A stretch of 64,000 nucleotides of DNA from Sabellastarte sp. h YS-2021 (taxonomy: Eukaryota; Annelida; Polychaeta; Sabellida; Sabellidae), in contig OZ024936.1 of NCBI GenBank assembly GCA_964017235.1, positions 50,519,028-50,583,027 of the forward strand. The letters are read 5' to 3'. A program made the translations under genes and the position numbers. Below are positions 39,086 to 52,000 of this stretch, piece after piece. How positions within the stretch are numbered: the first letter of the stretch is position 1; each line of letters starts with the position of its first letter. The notes below the pieces were generated by a model. It made no database searches and was not told the origin of the DNA. It saw only the letters and a list, made by a program, of their open reading frames with translations.

Positions 39086-39989
39086 AGCCCCTAATAGGAC
39101 ATGGTAAAATAAAAATTGTACCATGTATTAAGTCGTACGCACAAGATGATCTCGTGATAATGAGAAAATAAGTCGTGATAATGAGATCATCTCATTAGCA
39201 CCATTTGTTTTCTTGATATCACAAGATCATCTAGTGCTCACCAGATGATTTTGTGCTCACTAGATAAAGTGGTGATCACCAGATAAAGTAGTTATCACGA
39301 CATAATAAGTAGTGAGCACTAGTTTATGTGGTGATCACCACTTATTATGTTGTTATCACCAGATGAAGTAGTGAGCACTACATTATCTGGTGCTAACCAG
39401 ATCATTCTATTATCACTAGTTCATCTTGTGCTCACCACTTCATCTAGTGATCACCAGATGATGTGGTGCTCACTACTTATTTTCTTGTTATCACCAGATG
39501 ATGTGGTGAGCATGAGATGATCTGGTTATAACTAAATTATGTGGTGATCATTACTTCATCTTGTGATAACAAGAAAATAAGTAGTGAGCACCACATCAAC
39601 TAGTGCTCACCACTTATTAAGTCGTTATCACCACTTCATCTGGTGATCACCACTTTATCTAGTGAGCACAAGATCATCTGGTGAGCACCAGATGATCTTG
39701 TGATATCAAGAAAACAAGTGGTGCTAATGAGATGATCTCATTATCACAAGAAAATAACTTGTGATAACAAGATCATCTCGTTATCACAAGTTATTTTCTT
39801 CATAAGATGATCTCATTATGACCAGATCATCTTGATATCATGAGATGATCTTGTTATCACGACTTATTATCTCATTATAATGAGATCATCTCATTATCAT
39901 GACTTATTTTCTCGTTATCATGAGATCATCTTGTGCGCACGACTTAATACATGGTGCAATTTTTATTTTGCCATGTCCTGTTAGGGGCT
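39086..39989. mobile_element. 904-bp foldback element made of GATCATCTGGTGATCACC-type modules
   Basis: Terminal inverted repeats of 51 bp start AGCCCCTAATAGGACATGGT on the left and, inverted, AGCCCCTAACAGGACATGGC on the right; the four differences are all transitions. The interior of about 800 bp is a patchwork of short palindromic words (TCATCTGGTGATCACCAGAT, GTGAGCAC, GATCATCTCATTATCA, GACTTATT), so it pairs with itself at many scales. There is no ORF. It sits 33 bp beyond the stop codon of ADH copy C. A decayed relative is at 48760-49215. Confidence 0.85.
39962..39967 (-). terminator. Candidate polyadenylation signal of ADH copy C, inside a foldback TIR
   Basis: AATAAA on the minus strand, 55 nt downstream of the copy C stop (40022-40024) and within the right terminal repeat of the element at 39086-39989. 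It is the first AATAAA after the stop; use is inferred. Confidence 0.5.
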
Positions 39990-40021
39990 CCGAAAGTACC
40001 AAAATCAAATGAAGCTTTTAA

Positions 40022-43000
40022 TTAAGCAATTTTAGCCACATAACGTCCACTGAGAAAGTCCCTGGCAGCCATCTTATCAAGAACGATACCAATGTCTTCA
40101 AATGCCACTTTTGTGATTGCCGGACCTTTAACCTGAAAGTAAACAGTTTATATGTTTAAAGTTTGGGTTCAAATAACACTAGATTCAAATAAACACCTGG
40201 TTCAAATAAATGGTTTAAATAAATACCTCGTTCAAATAAATGTCTGGTTCAAATACATGTCTGGTTCAAATAAATGCTTGTTTCTAATAAATGTCTGGTG
40301 CAAATACATGTCTGGTTCAAATAAATGCCTAGTTTAAATAATTGTCTTGTTCAAATACATGTCTGGTTCGAATAAATGTCTGGTTCAAATACATTTTTGG
40401 TTAAAATACATTTTTGGTTCAAATAAATGCCTGGTTTATATAGATGTCTAGTTCAAATACATGTCTGGTTCAAGTAAATGTCTGGTTCAAATAATGATGC
40501 CATGGGTAATCATTAAAAAACGCATAGACGGATAATTAAAAAACGCATAGACAGACTGGTGAATTAAATATGAAGATATCGTGATATTCTGAATGGAGAA
40601 AAGAAATTTCTATTTTAAAGAGGTATTATCAGATGATACTAAGCTACAGCAAAGATAATTAAGATTCAGTATGCTTAAATATTATGAGAAATGTTATTAT
40701 TTATAAAATAGTAATTGTAGGATATCAAGATCTACAGTAACAAATATTAAATTCGCCAGCGAGGAAACACCTACATTTCTGTCTCTGGTGTAAAACTCTT
40801 TACACGTTTTTGATATAGGTGACTAGATTTGGCCTCAGATCTTATGCAATGCAAAAAAGACTTTACATGACAAAGTGTAGTGATAGTTAACTAGTATATC
40901 CTAAATGCACTGTACATTCAGAATGGGTGATGGGCTACCTTACACTTTTTAAAGGGCTTTTTAAGAATTTACTGTATCCCTTCCAATGAAACAATTATTC
41001 ATCCAGTGCGTATTTTCAGTTTAATTAATACACATATGAAAATGCACTACATATTTAAAACACACTTTAAGTATCAAAAAGCCATTTAAACAATGAAATG
41101 TCATGCATCAAATATATTAGCTAGCATATATACCTATGATATATACTTGTACATGAAAATACTTACCTTCTTTGTAGAAAGTAGTTGAAATACATCAAAT
41201 ACATGACGTTTCTGGCCAACGCTGATGCCCTGTATACGTATGCTGTCAAATATGACCCTCTGTAAATCGACAGCTGGAAAAGTATTAGTTTGAATGCCAA
41301 CCACTGCCAGGGTCCCTCCCTGAAAAAAAAAATAGTTTATCAATTGATCACCATAAAGTTTCCTACATCCCAATATATATCAACACTGTCACAACACGGA
41401 TCTGCCAGAAAGTTAAACTCTCAGGAACTAGCTGAGGCATCAGTAATGGATAATATAACCTCTTAACATTCACTTCTATGGTTCTTAGTTCGAATCACAG
41501 AAGAGATACTGTGAAGATACTAGTACTGTAAAATATACAGTAATGTTACAGCAAAAATTTAACTTCACTGTGGGAAACAGAAATTGACAGAATACCATAG
41601 AATTGGCAGGAAAGGCAGAAGATGGGCTACGGGATGACAGGACACCCTACAGTTACTCTACAGAAGTCGATATTATATATGGTAAGAAAATAATTGAAAA
41701 TGTTAAAACTTCCATGTTTGTGGCCACATAAGGCACGGAATGTAACAGTATGCTAAATTAAGTGATACAAGTGTGGAAGTACATGGAGTTGAACACTGAG
41801 GAATTACATAAAACATACCAATAAACATAAGCAATAACAACTGCAGTGTGACTGGGGAATAAGGTCAACCTAAGTAGTGGGTGGTTTGGTTTCCGTTGGT
41901 GCCACAGTTTTATTATGTGGTGGAGATGCCTAAATTTTGTTGTTGTAATTCCAGTGATGCAAGTGCTTAATCAACAGTATGTACAGAGGTATGTACAGTA
42001 GTAGGTGTAAAATTCATCACAGTATAAGAAAGCTACCATCAAGGGGCACCGTATGAAATGTAAGATAAAATACTGAAACTTTGTGTCAACTTTGAAACAG
42101 TCGAAATTATAGGCCTAATGTAGACACAAAAATCACTAATGTATAAAATGTATAACAGACTCCCACAATCAGTCCGATCACAGCACACAATAACAGGTTT
42201 CTGAAGCCAGCTAAAAGCCTATTTGTTTAGACTAGCATATCCTCCACCAGTACATCTCCCCAGTGGTTGCTAATTTGGATCTCGATCTGAAACGTCCCTG
42301 GACTTTCCCTTTTTGATCTCAAGCGCATTAGAGGATGTTATATCAATTTTGCGCTATATAAATGTTTCTATTCTATTTATTCTATTCTAAAGAAAAAGGA
42401 GAGCATTCTCTAACTGATGAATTTCACATACTGTGTTAACTGTTACATTGCGTGCTCTACTGTCTTCTAGCACTATATCCATTTGAACTCCCTTTAGCAA
42501 AGTTTATTAACATGTGGTTCAGTTCTGATCTGATTCCCCAGTGTATCACATGGGGCAGGTGTCTCATAAGTTCTACCACTTGTAAGTCACATATAGTGAT
42601 CATGGTGTACTGATACAGTCTTTAGCAGGACTTGCCTGAGCAAGGAATATATAATAGCCAAGTGAATGTCAGGGCTCTGATGACATGGCCTGGATATTTT
42701 CCCTTATATTCACCTGCTAAAGCTTCAGCCAGACAATCAAAATATGACATGACTCTCAACGAATAGTATTTGAGTTGTTATGATCATCAGTCATTTAAAA
42801 AAAGTTTATTTGATTATTCAGAGACAGATTCCTAATAGGAAGAGGGTGGATGGGTGTCTATGTTGACATGAATAGTTGGAAGGGGATCATACTTAAGGGA
42901 GGTTATGGGGGTGGTCATACCAACAGCAGCTTGTGCAGTGACAGACCACTTTACCTGAGGGAAGAAAAAATATAGAGAGCTTTGGTTTTATGAAGCTTGA

Positions 43001-46000
43001 TAAGTTTGATGTAAGCAAATCTATTAGTAAGTGTGTGACTGTCCATATACCCACAAGGAATAATTTAGTGATATTTGAACCCAAAGCTATAAAGATTACA
43101 GGTAAGGACGTGAACCACCTTACCAAGAAAGCTTAACAAAAGATGCAGACACCTGTATTTAACCTGGTGTAGAAATACAATCAAATTACAGAGGCCAATA
43201 ACTTTAAACCTACTGCAGCCAATGAATTTAAACATGTTTCCATGGTTTGTGGAATGTTGACAAAATCAATGGCTGCATTCATCTTTCCACCAGCAGTAGT
43301 CACTATTTTTGAAGCAGTAGACTGAGCATCATCTGTATTGGCATATATAGAAATTAATATGTTAATTTATTTAAAATTAACTGAGTCAAAAAGTCAGATA
43401 CATTTAACAAAATTAAATGAAATCATGAATATAAACTACAATTGTCAAAATGTACATTGTCATAACAATCTTAGAAGCAACTGTATTTGTATTGTAACAT
43501 ATTGAATAAAATTCCCCTTTTTAATTGTTTAGTCCATGTGTAAGTAATTTCTTAATTAACAAAATGAATTGAATTTAGGGAGTTGATTCAGAATTATACA
43601 TTATACTATTCTGTCACTCAAGTTAGAAAAGGCCTCAGACATTACCTTGTTTTGATGTCTTGACACAGAAATCTGCTCCTGCGGCTTTAGCTTGTTCCAA
43701 CTTTTCCTCCTTAAATAAAAATGCTGCCCATTTTGAGCTGATACTTTATTTTAGAAAGTTTTGTAAGAGTTAAATATTCGCTGACAAAACTTGTAATAAA
43801 TTGATCACAGAATCTGTATGTGTGTTTGTTTTAAGTGTTATAAAGTGCATTTGTTTTTATTAATATGTGTATTTACCCAGGCACAGTTCATAAATCTACT
43901 TTACCCACAAACATTATTTTAACCATTTACATTTCTTAAGGCTAAAATTGTGAGTGAGCTAACAATCCAAAAATGGTACATGGCCAATCAAAACACAGCT
44001 TACACAATGTGATACTTGTCTCAGTGATTCAAATTGGACAGATGATTCATTTTTGTTCCAAGTTGAGGCGTCTGCCAATTCATCAAACTCGTAGTAGCTG
44101 TTAATGTCAAAGTTGACCCTTTTCTGTCCCTGGATGTCCCTGATAATGGTTGACTATTTTGGTTATGTTGTGCCTTAGAATCCCCTTGTAAAGGGGAGAT
44201 TAAGCATTATAATAATCCAGTTAGAATTAAAATCAAAACCATTATCGGGTTTTCATATCCCTATCAATACCCTGAATCATATTGTGAGGGGAACTGGATT
44301 CCAACATAGAACTGGTGAAATAAGAGCCAATTATCATTTTTCCAAAACTGATAACCACTAAATCCACTGCTAGTACACAAAGCAAACATTACAATAGATC
44401 TTTGCAACAAATGTATATAATTACAAATATTTATGCAATACAAGACATCAACTGAACGACCCAGTTGACATTGTAATAAATTTGAATGACTACAGTTAGC
44501 TATTGTAGTAGAAATGCCTGTGGTTTCTCCATGTAACATTACAGATGTACTCACAAAGACATCAGCAGCACACACAAGAACAGATTCTCCATACAGTGCC
44601 TTCACAAACTCTACAGCCCACTGACCCAAGCCACCTGGACCCATTATCAGCACTCTGGCTTGACCTTATAAAATATAGGCTTATTCATTAACACTTAGAT
44701 TGACTTCTTCTGCTGTCGAGAATGTAGACTTATTGCACTGTTGTATGAAATTCTTGGATAAAATAAACCATTAAGACAGAGTTTAGTTTAAAAGTATTAG
44801 ACCATAGTCATAAAAATATGTCAGTATGAAGTCTTTTTCATATAAAAAAGAAGTGTGAAACTGGCATGTTAAATTTGGATATCGTCAGAGTAATTGGACT
44901 AATTTACTTTTTTAAAAAATAGGAATCTCCCATAATTCTGAAAAAAGAGAGAGGTTTGCCTCAGTGGAGAATTTCCTGTTTCATATGATCATATCTGCAA
45001 CTGTGATTAACTGTGCAGCATACTAGCCTCAGAACACAGAACATCTGGGCCCACATTCACGAAAGGTCTTAGCCAGGGCTTTGGCTTAAAGTTGAGACTT
45101 TTGTCTCAAGTTTCTGCCCAAAAACTGCTAAGACTTTTTGTCTTAGGCTTAGTGGTATTCACCAAGAATTTAAGACCAGTCTTAGGCTTAGCCAAGGGCT
45201 GAACTTAAAGACTGGTTCGTAGTGGGCTTAAATTTTGTAAAGAGGACTTAAATATGGCTGAAATAAACTTTTCTCCACTTCAAAATTTGAAATGGTTGTA
45301 AATAAAGTATAATTATACAGAACATCTCACTAAAGCAGTCTTTGGGACGTTTATATGTGGTAACAAGGTTTTCCATTTCAAAACAGCACTTTTCCTTTGA
45401 TAAAATGCATTAAATAAATGATATATGTCAACAATAGTATAGTTTGAAATAGAAAAGAAAGGTCACATGACACAGAAAACCACTGTGGTTATTTGATAAT
45501 CTTGGACTTAGCTAAGTCACCCTTTGTGAATACGGTTTTAAGACAAAACTTAGCTGAGACAAAAGTCTTAACTTTAAGACTGGATTTAAGCCGAAGACCT
45601 GGCTAAGTCTAAGACCTTTCGTGAATACAGGCCCTGGGTTTTATACGAGGTACAGGCAAATACATATTGACTTGGATGAACAACTAAAATGGCAGTCCTC
45701 TGTCATTGGATCTTATCCTCAGTGACAGGCTAAATAACCTGAGTGATAATGATAATTGGTCACCCCCCAAGTTTCAGTTAGGGGAATGTCAATCAGAAGC
45801 TTGGGCTGTTCTTGTGCAGTCAGGATAGGTCAACTTACACCTTAAATCCTGTGGTAAAAGAGATAATTGTGAGGAGTGTAAATACCAACAATATACAAAC
45901 AACTTGATTTTGATATGGCTTAAATGATGAAAAATCAATACTTGGTGGAGGTGCACATGCAGATGTAGAACAGGCAACTACCACATTGATGAAAAGGTGA

Positions 46001-49000
46001 CATGTACGGCAGCCACAAATACTCTTTGACGTTCCACTTAAATTGGATTTTCTTTTGCAAACTTTATTCTCTTTATAATCAAATTAACAAAATTGTATTT
46101 GCAGAATCGATCCATCTCAGAAACGTTATTTGAGCTAGAAAGTATGTCACACCGAGTGCAACAGGAGCACTGATATATGCTTTTGTGGCAATAAAACTAG
46201 GTTAGAATAATTGCTGAATAATATGTTTTTGATTTCAGATGATACAAAACTGAACCATTGTAAGACCCCCCAAAAAGCTTTATGAATATTAAGATACCTC
46301 CATGTGTTACCAGTGAAATAGATGATTAAATTCAAATGTAGAAGCATTAATCAGTTTATGGGTCTAACTTTGGTGAATTTTTTAGTTTGAACCTCAATAA
46401 CACAAAGAGTATTTCATATATCTTCAATGATAATACTTTAAATAATAGGTGTGTTATCCCTTTATTACTGTGCCAAATATTAATCCCTTAATATTTATGC
46501 AAATATTAAAAATATTATTTTTTCTGTCTCCAATTGATGAAAACCCTTGAATCAGTTTATGGGTCTATTTTGAAAAAAAAGTAACACTTGACTGAACCCC
46601 CAGCTGTTTCAAGTGCACTATAAATATAGAATGTAACTCAAGGTCACTGACCAAATTATGAGCCTATTTTGGTCAAGTTGTTTGTGTAGTGGTGTGTCTT
46701 CAAGTATTTCAATTATGAAAACTTTAGCGTGTTTGATGTATAATTATAGGTGTAAACACATAGAATACTCCATGGGTTGAACAAACAGGTCACTTGGGTA
46801 CAACAAAGAATTTGTGGTCGAAGAAGTGAAAACCGGGTCCAGGTCATATTTGTTATTGTGGTTCCAAGGCTGTGGAGACTGTTTGTTACATCAGACAACA
46901 TTGCAAATTACTGTGTCTCAGCTGAGTTGCATCCCTGGAGCTTTTTGGTTTGCCCATAATATATTGGAAACGGCTAAATGGCATTCCATTTTGTAAGCTG
47001 AATGACCAATCAGGCCCGTCAAAGAAGTGCCATGATGGAATTATCTATTATAAAGGAATATACATGTGAATTGAAACCAGTTAAATTAATTGAATAATTT
47101 AACAAATTTTACTAAATAGTCAACCTATGTAATATTCGTCAGATCAACAATGTTTAGCCTCTCTGAGGATTGTTAGTTAAAGTTTTTGTTCACAAGGTTG
47201 ATTTAAAACATAAGTTTTGACTTCATTTTTTTGATAAAAAATAATGATCTTGCAATTATGTATTTGTTATTTGCTGTTAGAATAATCTACACCATTTCAA
47301 CAATGGGTTGTATTGACATATTAGAATATAGTCAATTATTTTATCTTCATTATGAATGTTACAAGTATAAATGTGGTAAAAGATATGCTAAGATGTGCAG
47401 AAAATGAAACATTTAGTTCTACCTTGGTTTTTAACGTCATACTTGGCTTTAACCAAATTAGTTCTGTGGCCTTTTTAATTTCAATACAGTATCAATATTG
47501 TCTCACCCTGCGTGACACTGATTTTCTTTTTTTGGAAAAACAAACTTAATTTTGGATAAAGCTTGAAAATTGTGAATGTACTTTTGCTGACAAAAAGTTT
47601 AACCACGGATATATAGAATTATATGAATAGTAACAGTGGAAATAGAGATCTGTCAAGTACAGCAAGCTTTTTGTGGAAAAAATTTGACTGTTCACATAAC
47701 ACTGGTCACACTGTGGATAATTTGTTATGGTGAGTTTTTCAATGTTACTATACTGTACCTTTTTGTTTGTTCATATTTAAAAAAAACATTATTGTTGTGT
47801 TTCATGTGTTGAAAGTACTAGTATACAGAGTAGAAAATTAGTTTTTCTTTCTTGTCTTTATTCTTATTGTGATGAAGTGTTCAGATTTCATTAGAATTGC
47901 ATTTTGTATCTTTCTTTGTGCCTAGTGGTGGTGGACCAATTCACGCCCGTGTATCTATTATCACAGTTACATAATAAATTACCTATGTATATGATCCATT
48001 TGATAATTATCTATGATGTGGTAAACATCTTTTCCCTGAAAAAGTACAAATCTTTGAGATTATTAGGGTGGGCGTAAATATGTACATTGGCGTGAATTAC
48101 CCCTGTACCTATTCATGCCCACCCTTACATTTATCAAAAATATAGTGGTGGTGGACCAGTTCACGCCCGGGTACCAATTCACGCCCACCCCTAAATTTAT
48201 CCAAAATAATCACAGTTAAACAATATATTACAAATGTATATGATCAATTTGATGATTATCTATAATGTGGTAAACATCTTCTCTATGAAAAATCATAAAT
48301 CTTCAAGAAAATTGAGGGTGGGCGTGAATTGGTACCCGGGCGTGAACTGGTCCACCACCACTAGTAGTTAAACAATAAATTACCAATATATTGTACAAGT
48401 ATTGTAAAAAGTTGCGATTATTTGATGGTGAAATTCTATACAAGTTACAACTTGTACAGCTAATCTTGTACGAGTTGCAACTAGTTCAAACTGCTTGTAC
48501 AAGTTGCAACTTGTACAGGCTCTTTGTACAAGTTGCAACTTGAACAAAAATCTCAACTTGTACATAATATATATATGATAAATGTGATAATTTATGATGT
48601 GGTGAACATCTTTTCTATTAAAAAGTATAAATCTTTTAGAAAATTGAGGATGGGCATGAATAGGTACATGGGCGTGAATCGGTCCACCATCACCATCTTA
48701 TGGAGGCCCTTTGAGTACACTGATTTTTATTTTAACATGTATTAACTTGTGAACACAACTGATTATGTGGTAATTACCTGAAGATCTTGTTAGCACTACA
48801 GAGGTCCTCAGTGGCCTAGTGGTTAGCAAGTTTGGCATCTAATCATAGGCTGTCACCTCTGTGGGTTCGAGTCCCACAAGTGGCAATTCTGAGGACCTGT
48901 CCCAATATGACCCTGGCTGTTGAACGGGACGTAAAACCCCAACTTTGGCCCAACTTTGTTAGCACTACATATTGACAACATCATCTGGTGCTCACCACAT

Positions 49001-52000
49001 CATTTGGTGATCAGTACAAACTAAGTGATCACCAGATGATGCAGTGACCATGATTTAAATTGTTGCAATTAGCATATCATCTGGTGATCATACAAAAATA
49101 AGTCATGAGCACCAGATGATGTTGTGATCACAAGAAAGTAAGTGGTTCGTATCACTTCAGATGGTGATCACCATTTATCAAATTATTGGAAGATTTTTTT
49201 TGTGAACGTCATAAAAGGGGCTCCATACTGTGTGGATTTCACACAGAATTAAAAGACACATTATAAATGTACCCACTGAACTAATTAATTTGAAAGGAAG
49301 TTGTGAAACCAATTCAGTATTAAATGCACTGTACTGAGGATCATTTCAATGGGAACCACACTTTTGTCCTTTGCAAGCTGCCCTCAGAACCATTATAAAT
49401 TATATTACATTGTTATAAAATAATGTAGTTTTAACTCTCCGTTATGCAAAATAATAGAGACCTGACACAATAGAAGGGACAAAGGCCAATTTAGTTTTTA
49501 AAAGTAACTGGTACTTTAACAGATGAAGATGAAGAGGAATCCACAGGATCAGTATCAAATCATGTTTCACACAGACACTTTTTGACTATATTTGGCACCA
49601 CCCAAAATTTCAAGTATTATTTGGGCAGATACTGTACACACAAAAATATTCGAGATTAATAAAATATAATAAATTGTAACCTGTAATTTTCAAATTTACA
49701 CAATCAAAATGTTTTTAAAAGATGTACATGCCTACAGAGAACAATAACAGAGAAATCAGGTTGATGAGGAGGTAACTGGGAGGTCTGTTGTCTCATGGCT
49801 GACTGAGTTGCATTTAGAGGTTTGTGCAATTCCAAGCCAATGACTGTATATAAAAATACTGATGATCTCTCCCAATATGGTCTAACCAGTTGAGAGGAAT
49901 ATTAAATCTAACTGTTTTTTATGCAACTGTGAAAGCTTTAACAATGTATGAGAAGTTAGTAACCTGTGATTTGTATCTCAATATCAATGCTGTCTTTGCA
50001 CTGGGTCACAGCATTATAAGCAGTGATGCCACTACAAGGTACTAAGCATGCCACCTCCATGGGAATATCATCAGGAATTTTGATCACAGAGTAAGGATGC
50101 TGTATTGCCTCATACTGTTGAAACCTAAAAAGATAAACTACATAACATAGCCATTTTGTGGCCAAAAATCGAACAAATTTACAAGTATCATACCTTAGTA
50201 CATATATCAAACTTAATATATCTCGACATTTCAATATGTTGGAGTTTCTGATACCACAATGTCCTCTTGGGTATCAGAATTTGACATTCTGATTGATTGA
50301 AATTTCGGAGAAGACATGTATATTATATATTCATTATAGTTATATCACATATGCACAAAATGTCCTTTTGTGTAATTAAAACTTAAATTAAATTTCATTT
50401 GTTCATTTGAAAATATTTCAAATGTCATCGACTGAATTTCAAATTATGTCGATAGAATTTAGAATCCCTCCAAACCAATGAAATACAAGGGGTTGTGGGG
50501 ATTATGGGGTGGGGGGTTTCTCACTGACAAGTTTCACACCCTGTGGCAAATTTTACATTATTCTCTTACTCTAAGCCAGTATTCTTACACTGTTTCACAC
50601 ACTGGCAAATTTTACATTATTCTCTTACTCTAAGCCAGTATTCTCACTTATCTTACTCATAAGCCAGTATTCTCACATACCCGCCATCTTTTCTAACACC
50701 GTAGACATGCTTAATAACATCTGGGTTGTAATAATTCTGACAGTTGACATTTTCAGCCAAGCAATATGAACATTGTCTACATGCAGTCCAGCTGAACACT
50801 ATAACCTTGTCCCCAGCTGACAGAGATTCTAGTATATAAAATACAATTCATTGTTATCTCAACCAGGATGTTATGTTTTTGGATGCATTTGTCTGTCTAT
50901 TTGTTCATCTGTCTGTTTGATATAACTCCAAAAGAAAATGGACAAATTTTCTGAAATAAAAAGAATATTCAGGAAGATGTGTTCATTACTTTTGGAGTTA
51001 TCATAAACAAACAGACAGAGAGACAAATGAATGCACTCAAGAACATAACCCCCTGATGGGGATAAAAAGTAATAAAAAGTTAGTTGTCATCAACAACACT
51101 CTATTTCTATAAATGTACCATATCGTATATGGTGTTGAGGCAACGAAAGGAGAAGTGATGACGGAAGTAAATTTAATGTTTCAGGAATTTTTCATGAGTA
51201 TTTGTGCCAATTTGGGGCACTGACCACAAAACAGAATTTGTATTATCACCCGTTAAAACACTGAAACTTTATAACACTTTAAACGAGCAAAAAGGTTGTA
51301 TATATCAGTTATGGCAGGGATATTCAGAATTTACTTTGTGTAGGTTTAACGTTGCATTCAGCTAATTGCATTAATCATTTCACAATGGGTAGCTGTAGAC
51401 ATGGAATATACCTTCGACTCCCACAAGTGACAATGCTGAGCACCTGTCAAAATATGATCTTGACTGTTGAAGGTAAAATCCTAACTTTGACTTTGAAAGA
51501 ACCCAGTGCCAACTTGTTGATTAAAATTCTTCCAGTAAAACACTTTTAAGACCAGGGCTGTTAAATCTACAAAGATGGAAGGTGGGGGTGTTTCTCACTG
51601 TACATCCAAATATTTTCAGTTTATTAATCCATTGCACCAACGAATTGGACAAATGTCTGAAGTTTGTTTTTTCAAAGAGCTGCCAGTTAGTCGTTTTCAG
51701 TGGGATAGACATTTGGAAAAATCTATCAGCACAGCCTAAAATATTGATAAACTTTACAAGAAGAGCACATGGGATGACATTAGACCCATACTTTGTTGTG
51801 CATTAGTGTTCAAAACAATGCAAATATCCAAAATTAACCCTTCACAGCCAAATATAATATCTTATTATTTTTTTTCCAGAAATGTTAAGACACAGAAAAG
51901 GTAGAATGTATGCTGTGTAATTTACTGTTATACTAAGTCTGGCAGATAGGCACCTTATGCCTCGTTAACACTACATGCAACACTTCTTTGTTTGTAGGCA

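Larger units (their letters stand above)
47925..48694. mobile_element. Cluster of TA-flanked MITEs with a self-nested copy
   Basis: The left end GTGGTGGTGGACCAATTCAC follows a TA, and the right end is a decayed GGTCCACCATCAC. Repeated internal words GGGTGGGCGTGAAT, TTCACGCCCACCC, GATAATTATCTATGATGTGG and TAAACATCTTTTC show at least three related segments. One intact copy lies inside at 48145-48361. Confidence 0.8.

Noticed and set aside
44264-44653. 129-aa minus ORF starting MLIMGPGGLGQW
   Set aside because: Its first part is exon 6 of ADH copy C; after the GTGAGT donor it reads into intron sequence, so it is not a gene of its own.
48801-48885. Possible tRNA gene
   Set aside because: A and B boxes are present but the cloverleaf is poor, a non-tRNA body with ACGTAAAACCCC follows, and a 14-bp target duplication flanks the unit, so it is a SINE.
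49956-50234. 92-aa minus ORF ending in the ADH sequence
   Set aside because: It is exon 5 of ADH copy C (50124-49964) preceded by intron translation.
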